Source: Periglandula ipomoeae IasaF13 (lineage: Eukaryota; Ascomycota; Sordariomycetes; Hypocreales; Clavicipitaceae). From it: DNA of 64,000 nucleotides. Below, piece after piece: positions 55,769 through 64,000 of the stretch. The notes beneath the pieces were generated by a model. That model was not told the origin of the DNA. It did no database searches and worked only from the letters and a program-made list of their open reading frames with translations. The first letter of the stretch is position 1, and every line of letters starts with the position of its first letter. The position numbers were made by a program, and so were the translations under genes. The stretch lies in assembly GCA_000222875.2 (NCBI GenBank), contig AFRD01000074.1:1-64000 (forward strand). The letters are read 5' to 3'.

Positions 55769-58700
55769 TGAGATATCAGCACTCTATGCAGTGGAACCTG
55801 AACTAGACGATTTCCAACATAATGAATACCAGTTGCTATTATGTAATGCCATGTCTATAAAGCCTCGTTCAAGGAGGAAACAGTGTTTTAAGATGCCTCT
55901 CTCTTTTACGAAGTAAGATATTTCCTTTCGACTGAAAACAGTCTATCCAATCAGATTCATCTGGCTCCCCATGCACTAAGCAACTCAAGTTGCTTTGCTG
56001 ACCGAGTTCATCCAAGAAACAAACTGGCGGCCTTTACTCATAATCTTGCCCTGTTCTGGCACGGCCAAGTAAAGCACGCAAGCACTAAACGACGATACAC
56101 CTTCAATCCCACGCAAGTCCTCACTGTTCAAAGTCACGGCCAAGCGCGTAAATGCCTCCAGCCCCAAAGTGAAACACTTCTTTCCTTCTCTACGACGTTG
56201 TGTGCCGAAATAATAGGCTGCTCTCATTTTACTCTGTGCAACTGCCGGGCAGATTTCAAGACTTTGTGAAAACCCTTTGGTAGGTTTGTTGAAGGGTTAG
56301 GCGAGGTCATGCTTCGGAATTCTCGTCAATCTTACGGTCTTCGGCAGTTCAGACAAGAACCAGTGCTATATCTTGAGTAAGACATGGCCCACAGCTTATT
56401 GCTCAAACAATACATTCCGCAAGGGCTGCTGGACTAGGACTGGTGCCTCTTTGCCGCTCTAGCATAGGGTATGTCGAAACGACGCTATCAAAGCATGGCG
56501 CATTCATGCTTTCTCAAAATGTTGAGAACGCTTAGGCTTCTTCATGATAGCCTAAAAGCATTCGAAGCTATTTCATGTGTGGTGTTTCACTCTCTCCACC
56601 TTCAGCCCATCACGTGCGAAAGCAATGTTGGGACAAATTCACAAGCAACTACAAAGAGAACTGTCAAGATGGACAATTTCCTTTCAACACAGTACCAATA
56701 ATCGTGAGTATTGTCTCTAGGAATATTTCAAACGATCTTAGAGTGATGTGGTGATTTTCTATCCCATGCGTATAGGGATATATTGTGGTCGATCTCGACT
56801 AAGCTTCTTACGAAGGTAATAGTCGCTGACTTGCCTACGCATGTAATCCTAACGTTCATTCAGGTAATATCAATACGCATTTCACAGTCCTATCGATATC
56901 AATTGAAGTAACGTAGTTCTTAATCGCTTTTTCCTTTCTTTTTGTTGGGACAAGTCATGACCAATCCACTATCACTAGCCTTGAAACCAGAGCATATGAA
57001 GTCTAGCGCCAAAATCTCAGGCTCGGCAATTGTCCCCAATGGGGCGATTCCATTGCTACGCAAGACTAAGGGTTGTCTCACCATGGCAACTTTGCCAAGT
57101 AGGGACATGGTGTATCTCTCGATTCCCGCGGTTGTAACTTGTGAGTGCCAGGCTAATTCCAACAGTGTACTGTTACTCCAAGGTCCCTTGTCGGTGTGTA
57201 TGACCTAGATTTATCGCGTGACAGCCTAAATTTAGGAAATACTAACGATCTAGGTAGATGTCGATCTTCAATGCCCAACCCCTTTACTAAATTAATTGGG
57301 TATCAAAGTATCTCATATCATTTAGGACGATTCGCGCGAGAATACAGTTACAGCAAGCTCGGTACTACGGAGGTCGCATGCACTGCCGAGAGCGACGGTG
57401 CCAACTTTTGTGATTGATAAGCTGTCAACTGCTCAAGGTTGCCACATTGTCAAGGATCATGTGCAGGGGCTACACGGCAAGCTAAAGCCATGCTGCATCA
57501 TTTTAAGTTAAATTATGCATCTCTATGGCACATCATAATACCCCAGAGCGGTTAGATTTGCATCTTGAGATTTTAGTCCTCGTGGGTGCTGACCTTTCTA
57601 GTCTATAATAGCAAACAATTAACCTAGTTTGCAGAATCTCATTTGCCTTTGACCCCAAAATGAATGAATTCTAAAGGCGGTAAGAGGACCATTGTATTGT
57701 ACTGCAACCATTCAGTCAAGGAGTGTTTAGGAGCCTTCGCAAGAAAGGCAGAAAAAGGAATGATTAATGTGCTGCTTTGCTTCTGCCTAAGTTGCCCGCT
57801 ATTATATTGCATAAATTGTTAATAAACAGATAGTCGATACATTTTTTACCGTTAATACTAGTGTATTAGCTTTCACATAGAGAATTTCAAATGAAATATA
57901 TTTTCAGGTTCACTGAGTGCTCTGTCGAGTGATGATACCTTACGTAAACGAGTCATCATCTTTGATTCATACCCTCTCGACAGTGATCACTTTTAAGCCG
58001 AGCAGCAATCAGGTGGCATTTAAGTGTAGAACTGCACCAAAAAAATACACAATCCAATACTTCTATAACAAGGCAGTGCCAAATTTGACTACTACAGCAA
58101 GCAGCACGTTGCAGATAATGAATTCCTTCAGCCATGCACCTAATGACCGTCTTTATGTAACTTACACTGTGCTCAGACCGACTTCAGTTGGCATACATAC
58201 CGGCTTGCTGCGTCATTACTGCTCTTTCCACTCTTACATGACGCGGAAGCTTTGATTTCGAGCACTTTCAACCTTCAAGCCATGACAAAGGTTTTACCTC
58301 CGACGTGAGAGTGTCGATTAGTTACATTGGGTTTGCGTGTCCTTTAGTGAAAGTTTCCTCGAAATCAGCTTCTACTCTCCATATCTCAGCATCCTCCTTC
58401 ACCGTCATTTTGGACCACGTGTTGCTCTCAGAACGATGTCATCGTAACGGCATATCATAACGTAGCGGGAAAGCTGGACTTGTCCGCTTTGATCAACTAT
58501 TGCGCTGCTCTGTTTTGCTTCGCTATTGTTCCCGACAGGGGTCAAAAAAGAGCCTCGAAGTTGTCGTCGAAGCCATAGACCGAAATATACATATATGAGA
58601 CTCCTCCACCCGGTATGCCGAGGAGATGGAGCTCGCCTCGACGTTGATGCGGCTGGTCTCTATCCACAAGCCTGACGTGAAATTGACGCGGACGGTAAGG

Positions 58701-59368
58701 CTAGCTCGAAGCTAAAAACAGAAGGCTTCAAGCTCATCGAGAAATCGAGAAAGGTGTCAAAGCAGGCATGCAAAACTCTAAGATGAACCAGGACGAAATT
58801 TTAAGATGAAATTGTAGCAGCTCTTTTATTTTATTTTAATTTTAAGGGGCCTTTAACGTCGACCCACATTGAATTGGTCTAAGACGGCTCGCTCGGATGA
58901 ATTGCCGGACGTGACTACCTTTTCGGGCAGGTCTTCAATTTGGGACTACATCAGACCGTCTCCATCTAGGCAGTGGCGCTATGAAACGGCGGCATATGAA
59001 CCCGCGCTTAAGCATAACCGCGAGGTCCCGGCTGAGAAGCATGAAATGCCAAGAAAGGGGTCTTCGTCATCTTCTATCGAATGTCGAACGTATAAAGTCG
59101 AGCTTGACGCCTTGGTTGAGCCATTTCATTTCTAACACAATAATTATCATAAAAACAGCAGCAATGAGGGCCATTTACGAGGGTCGAGCCAGAACAAATG
59201 GTTTGCCGCTGATGGAAAAGTTGAAACACAAATGGAGCTAACAGCAATTGATGCAGGTTCACGATTTCATCAGTTCCGTGGGGGTTCCGAACGCTGGCGA
59301 TCGTGGTGGGTTTGTCACCTTGACTGGCTGGGAGGGTGGCCACGTTCGAGGTGATCCTCGCCGATTCC
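55769..59368. other. long gene-poor, partly AT-rich stretch
   Basis: About 3.6 kb. The part from 57.4 to 58.3 kb is visibly AT-rich. Several 60-110 codon frames occur on both strands (for example 55985-56227 -, 56920-57162 -, 57917-58255 +), none with a motif, signal peptide or clean intron. It could be eroded repeat DNA, but I could not identify an element. Confidence 0.45.
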
Positions 59369-59548
59369 TCAATGTGACAAATGCTGCTTTTGCTGTGATC
59401 GCCGAACAACCAGACTGTTCTCTGAAGATTGTAGAGTGGCGCGAAACATAGAATCTGGGGGGGTTGTAGTATCCGCGGTTTTGGGAATACCCGATCCATC
59501 AGCTCCGGCGGCAATGATGAGCACAATCAATGATATGACTATTTTCAT
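59369..59548 (-). CDS. candidate small secreted peptide, 59 residues
   Basis: An ATG at 59548 opens with a textbook signal peptide (MKIVISLIVLIIAAGADGSG) followed by IPKTADTTTPPDSMFRATL and ending QQKQHLSH. There is no Cys and no known motif. It may be a first exon rather than a whole gene. A plus-strand frame (about 59248-59451) overlaps it and also looks fairly protein-like, so only one of the two is likely to be real. Confidence 0.35.
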   Translation of the reverse strand: MKIVISLIVLIIAAGADGSGIPKTADTTTPPDSMFRATLQSSENSLVVRRSQQKQHLSH

Positions 59549-59963
59549 GTAATAATTAATCGGAACAAAAATAAAATAGTAATACGGTCAGTTGGCCATC
59601 GACTCTAAGTCATTCTGTACCAATTCAGGAAGTATCTAAGGATGCTATTTACTCATCTCGCGAGGTGGATGCCCTGCGTGCTCGTGCAAGCTGCCAAAAC
59701 GCCTCCCTCTCGATTTCTTCTTCGAGGCTATAGTTTTCTCTCCATGACCTCTGTTGCGCGTGGGCTGGCGTTCTTGTTGACCGCGGACGACGGCGAGGTT
59801 CATGGGGTCGCGAATCCCGCCGTTTCCTGTTGGCTGATGCAATAGCTAAGAGTCGGATATAAAAATGACCAAGGATAACTCCTTTCGTCGTCTTTCTCGG
59901 TCTAATTGTTCCCATTTCGCACAGACGTCGTTCACTTTTATACACCGTTGACCATATTCCATC
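59549..59963. promoter_or_regulatory. region upstream of the SDR gene
   Basis: About 415 bp between the small peptide candidate and the SDR start. It should contain the SDR promoter. No specific site recognised. Confidence 0.35.
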
Positions 59964-60977
59964 ATGAGTTCCTTAAATCGCTACGAGACCGCCCATCTTG
60001 ACCCTCAAGGAGCTGGAGACGCTCGACCAACTGCTCTTCAAATCATCGAAGATGAGTGTGTCAGAGATAAGCTTTTCGGTAAAGTAATCGTTCTTACCGG
60101 GGCGACGTCAGGTATTGGGCTAGAGACTGCTCGCGCACTATCGGCCACTAGAGCTACCCTGATTCTTACAGCTCGCAGCATAGAAAAGGGCAAGACCAAC
60201 CTGAGCGGCATTCTAGAGAACGGTCGAGTATTCCTTGTTCAACTGGACCTAGACTCCTTTCAGAGTATTCGAGCTGGTGCGGGTGAGATCCTATCGAACA
60301 CCAAGGGACAGGTCAACATACTCATCAACAGCGCCGGAGTTATGGGCATTCCAGAACGTACTCTCACTAAAGATGGCATCGAGGCCCATTTCTCTGGAAA
60401 CTACCTAGGGTTCTTCCTTCTGTTTCAGTTGTTGAAGCCAGCTATTTTAACAAGCGTGAGCACTGCCTTCCATTCTCGCGTTGTTGTAGTAGCTTCATCT
60501 GCACAGCGAGGCGGCCATTTGCCTGCGAGCGACAACTACAATTTCGAGAAAGGAGAGTACTCTCCAGAAGCTGCGTATAAGAACTCCAAGCTTGCTGCTG
60601 TATATCTAGCCAATCAAATTAATCGTCTTTATGGCCACCGCGGCTTGCACGCCACTAGTGTTCATCCTGGCGCCGTCAACACAAATATTTCCCGCCATTT
60701 ACCCCGAGAAGTCTTAGATGGAATGTTGACCAATCCAAATATTCAAAAGATCTTGAAGTCTCCTGAGCAAGGCGCTGCGACAACTATTTGGGCAACAGTT
60801 GGGAGGCAATGGGAGAACAAGGGTGGCAGGTATCTTGAGAATTGTCAAGAAGCAAAGCGAGGTGAAGACGATGGGCGAATTTTAGGTGTGGGGTTCGTGG
60901 AACAGACTTATAATGAAACAGAGGAGGCGCGACTTTGGAAAGACTCGCTCCAACTTGTCGGCTTGAAGAATGCATAA
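59964..60977 (+). CDS. short-chain dehydrogenase/reductase (retinol dehydrogenase/WWOX-like)
   Basis: A single 337-residue exon, no introns. The cofactor motif TGATSGIG is at residues 45-52, followed by ILTARSIEKGKT, where the Arg suggests NADP(H). LINSAGVMG matches the NAG motif. The active site is a Ser in VVVASSAQRG with YKNSK as the YxxxK pair near residue 205. HPGAVNTNISRHL follows, as expected for this subgroup. The enzyme should reduce or oxidise a small alcohol, ketone or lipid-like substrate in the cytosol or at membranes. All residues needed for activity are present, and length is normal. The neighbouring OYE and MFS genes on the same strand are too far away to argue for one pathway. 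Confidence 0.9.
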   Translation: MSSLNRYETAHLDPQGAGDARPTALQIIEDECVRDKLFGKVIVLTGATSGIGLETARALSATRATLILTARSIEKGKTNLSGILENGRVFLVQLDLDSFQSIRAGAGEILSNTKGQVNILINSAGVMGIPERTLTKDGIEAHFSGNYLGFFLLFQLLKPAILTSVSTAFHSRVVVVASSAQRGGHLPASDNYNFEKGEYSPEAAYKNSKLAAVYLANQINRLYGHRGLHATSVHPGAVNTNISRHLPREVLDGMLTNPNIQKILKSPEQGAATTIWATVGRQWENKGGRYLENCQEAKRGEDDGRILGVGFVEQTYNETEEARLWKDSLQLVGLKNA

Positions 60978-61875
60978 GATTGTGGCAGCAACAGGACAAG
61001 AGATACTACGCTCTTGTTTGAATGTGATTTCGGGATCTGGCATTCAAGTCAAGGGACATAGGTACACGCTTGATAAAGATGAAATGCAATACTCTTCTTT
61101 TGGATAGGTAATGCCTCTGGGCAAACAATTTTCCAGAGTCAGTTTCAGTTTATCATTTGGTACTTGAATTGTGCTAAAATCTTGAATAGCTGCCTGTTCT
61201 TAATTGAAGACCACATAGACTATATCTTCAGACACGGATCCTCACGTCATGTAAGTTAATATTTCATTGTTATGGATTCCTGCTTTTGACCGATGTATCC
61301 AGGACACATATCGATCGACTCGGCATGAATACGAACAACTAGACTTAATGCTAATTGCGAACCCGTGTAGCAAATATGTACTGCCAAAGCCGGCCAAGTA
61401 GTATCTCGGATATCCACAAACAGCCAAGAGGACGAGTGCCGCTTTATCCGAGGAAGGTCCAATTTGACTCGCAGATGAAATTGCAGCATCATCTTTCCAC
61501 TACCTTGATACCATTTGCAGCCTTTAGGAGCTTCCCTGGCTCTACATGGCTATGGGCATTGAGATCTCTATGAAACGAGAGACACGTCACCGAGCTGGTT
61601 ATTGATTGAAGCTCAAGATTCCCTCGATGGAGCAGAAGAATGACTACTTTCTATATCCAGTGATGCTTACAGCAGTTGAACAAGGATCACATATGCTGTG
61701 GAGTACAAAATGTAATAATCGCCTGTGGGGGGATTGCGTGATGCCGAACTCGGTGACCCCCACTCCCTAAAGACCATTGAGACAAATGCAATTGTCGAGT
61801 ACAAAATTGCCGACCTGCGCTAATGTTGTGACTGTACTGAGGCGACTCAGTCAGATTGATATAATTTGTTCCAAA
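60978..61875. other. intergenic, no gene seen
   Basis: About 900 bp separating the SDR and the transporter, both on the plus strand. No motif-bearing frame on either strand. Confidence 0.4.
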
Positions 61876-63553
61876 ATGTCACTGCAGCCCGAAAAAGCAG
61901 CGTTCCAAAGCACGCAGGACGCCAGAGATGGCAAAGTCCAACAGCTGCAAGTCAGTGACACAGACGACGGGAGCGATACCCGACGGAATGAGCACGATGT
62001 CATCCGCCAAAAATGGTATCAATGGTTCTCACCTACCGATACGCCCGAAGAGAGGCGGCTCATCTTGAAGCTGGATGCGCTCATCATGGTGTTCGTGTTC
62101 CTCGCATACTGGGCTAAAGTCCTTGACCAGTCCGCCACCAGCGCCGCGTACGTGAGCGGGATGAAGGAGGACCTGAAGCTTTTTGGCAACGAATTGAATT
62201 ACATCAATACAACGTATATGGTTGGCTTCATTACGTTACAGATTCATCTCACCATCTTGGTAAGCGCGTCGCGACGATGTATGTGCGGAGATTGAGAATC
62301 CTAGATGATTAACACGGGACACAGATGACCAGATTCTCAGCGAGCTACTTCATCCCTGCTGCAGATCTGATATGGGGAGTGCTGACTTTGGCGCAATACA
62401 AAGTCATGAATGTGAATCAACTCTACATTACTCGCTTTTTCATCGGCGCAGCAGGCAGTCTTTTCTTCCCCACGGTCCAATGGTACCTGGGTTGTTGGTA
62501 CAAACGCTCGGAACTGAGCCGACGAGGCGCGCTATTCTTCATTGCAAGTCAAGTAGGAAGTATGAGCTCGGGATACATTCAAAGCGGCGCATATGCTTCG
62601 CTTAACTTGAAGCATGAAATTGAAGGGTGGAGATGGCTGTACATTATCTGTAAGTGCAAGCGTAATCCTCGGTTCTCATCTCCGAACCTAAGACTGGGGC
62701 TGATGCATCACAGGCTTCTCATGCACCATCCCTGTAGCTATTTTGGGATTCTTGGCGCTTCCCGGTCAGCCCGATAACCCCAAATCGTATTTCCTAACCG
62801 AAAGAGAAATCCAGCTGGCTCAGGAGCGAATGGCAGCAGAGCACCGCGAACCGCGAAAGCCACTCACATTGTCTGTCGTCAAGTCTGTCCTTTCGGGCTG
62901 GTACTTCTGGGTTCTGGTGTCCTTTGCATTCTTCTTCTCGCAAGCCGACGTTGTCTCGTCCAACAGTGGCCTCGCCATCTGGCTCAAAGAAGAAGGGCAC
63001 ACCGTGGAGTCGATCAACACAATCACAACTGTCTCACCGGCAGTAACTATTGTCTCGTCTATCATCTGCGGCATCTTGTCCGATGCGTACGACGTAAAAG
63101 TATCGTTGATCGCGGTCACAGTCGGATTAAATATCTTCGCGAGTATCATCTTGGCCATCTGGCAGGTTCCAACAGGTCTCAAGTTTTTCGCGTTCTTCCT
63201 GTCGGGCACCGCAGACGGTATCGCGGCTGTGATATACGCATGGGCGAATGAGATCTGTGCGGGAAATGCAGAGGAGCGTGCTATTGTCATAAGTTCCATG
63301 AATACCATTGGCAATGCATTCGGAGCTTGGTTGCCGCTATTGTAAGTTGGTTTGTTGTCGCACAAATCTCCTTAACATCAACTGGAGTAATCTTACTGAC
63401 TATTTTCTGACGAAAAGTGTATGGAGGACGACTGATGCGCCACGATACTTGATAGGTTACAATTGGACCATCGCGTTGGATGTGTGCATGTTGGTTATGT
63501 TGTTCATCTTGCGGTATTTTTGGAATAAGGAACAGAGCGGCCACCGACGCTGA
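61876..63553 (+). CDS. MFS transporter, anion:cation symporter family (pantothenate/allantoate permease-like)
   Basis: Exons 61876-62259, 62325-62649, 62714-63341 and 63418-63553 (introns 65, 64 and 76 bp, all in frame) give 490 residues with 12 predicted helices. The start is MSLQPEKAAFQSTQ, preceding a soluble N-terminal region. Landmarks are LKLDALIMVFVFLAYWAKVLD, SAAYVSGMKEDLKLFGNELN, FFIGAAGSLFFPTVQWYLGC with WYKRSELSRRGALFF, and LALPGQPDNPKSYFLTERE. The C-terminal part is ANEICAGNAEERAIVISSMN, with NWTIALDVCMLVMLF at the end. This matches the Dal5/Fen2/Liz1/Seo1 type, which imports small organic anions or vitamins across the plasma membrane with protons. The substrate is not predictable. 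The gene looks intact. Confidence 0.9.
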
Positions 63554-64000
63554 CCACCAAATGTATATCCCAAACTTGCGCACTGTAGCTTGCATTCACT
63601 ATCAGGCGGGCGGTAGGCTAGATCCCTTTATGGGGCCCCCAATCTATCCAGAATGACACGGACGTCTGACGGGAGCGAGACTCACCGGCCTGGTCAAAGA
63701 AGATGTTGCAGTGATGGGCGAGTGGAGGCTTGACGTGTAAAGAAATGCGTGAGGATCGGCAGTACAGTTAACATTATCGGCGTGCCAATTGGTACAAAGA
63801 TTCGATTTTCCATTCCCCACTGAGCAACCCTCTTGAATTCGGTGAGGTGTCACTGCCACGCCACACCAAACGACATCGAGAACAAATGTAAGCACGGGGG
63901 CCCTTTCAAGAGAGGGGTGAGGGGGAAATAAATAGGCCACAGGTCCTCAGTTTTCCTTGATGGGCGGCGTATTGGATGCACTTCTTCCTGTTCCTCCTCG
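63554..64000. other. intergenic right edge, no gene seen
   Basis: The last 447 bp contain only a motif-free minus-strand frame (63644-63940). Confidence 0.4.

Noticed and set aside
56920..57420. A lectin-like (CVNH) domain in overlapping frames
   Set aside because: Only a loose resemblance over a few residues, with stops between the blocks.
1..64000. tRNA, 5S rRNA, CRISPR or intact transposon
   Set aside because: I found no T-arm/D-arm pairing set, no spaced direct repeats and no transposase or reverse transcriptase motif. A tRNAscan-SE and RepeatMasker run would be decisive.

Overview
This window is nuclear DNA from a filamentous ascomycete (Pezizomycotina). Genes are interrupted by short introns, mostly 50-85 bp, with GTRNGY-like donors and CTRAC-like branch points. 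The gene content is typical of these fungi: Zn2Cys6 regulators, CFEM and rhodopsin-fold membrane proteins, a class II hydrophobin, GH15 glucoamylase, a proteinase K-type protease, a DUF3632-like protein and an NRPS-like adenylation protein. A class II hydrophobin beside a small secreted RNase T1-type protein fits Leotiomycetes or Sordariomycetes best, but the sequence alone does not fix the species. I recognised no rRNA, tRNA, CRISPR array or intact transposon.

Layout. 0-9 kb: a fungal_trans_2-type regulator (-) facing a decayed MFS sugar transporter (+), then a complete four-exon Zn2Cys6 regulator (+). 9-14.2 kb: two secreted hydrolases on the minus strand, a subtilisin with an internal deletion and a glucoamylase with one internal stop. 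14.2-17.7 kb: no gene seen. 17.7-20.1 kb: a frameshifted rhodopsin-fold membrane protein divergent from an alpha/beta hydrolase. 20.9-23.2 kb: a small internally duplicated protein and a secreted CX5R phosphatase-like protein. 24.6-26.4 kb: an adenylation-domain protein broken by a stop. 26.6-33.6 kb: a small secreted protein, two extended-SDR reductases, and between them an 855-residue protein with a distinctive C-terminal domain. 35-43.7 kb: small genes, including a cysteine-rich candidate, a hydrophobin, an RNase T1-type protein, a DUF3632-like protein and two hypotheticals. 45.7-52.9 kb: an F-box relic, then a convergent pair of rhodopsin-fold receptor-like genes, one with a CFEM domain. 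54.5-63.6 kb: an old yellow enzyme, an SDR and an ACS-family MFS transporter, with long gene-poor gaps.

Theme. This reads as an accessory region rich in secreted, surface and receptor-like proteins, not as one pathway. Six or seven of about two dozen protein genes carry a frameshift, premature stop or internal deletion, while their neighbours reconstruct cleanly across several introns. Either the region is decaying or the assembly holds clustered errors. All exon joins were worked out by hand from splice consensus, reading frame and family motifs. No database search was run.
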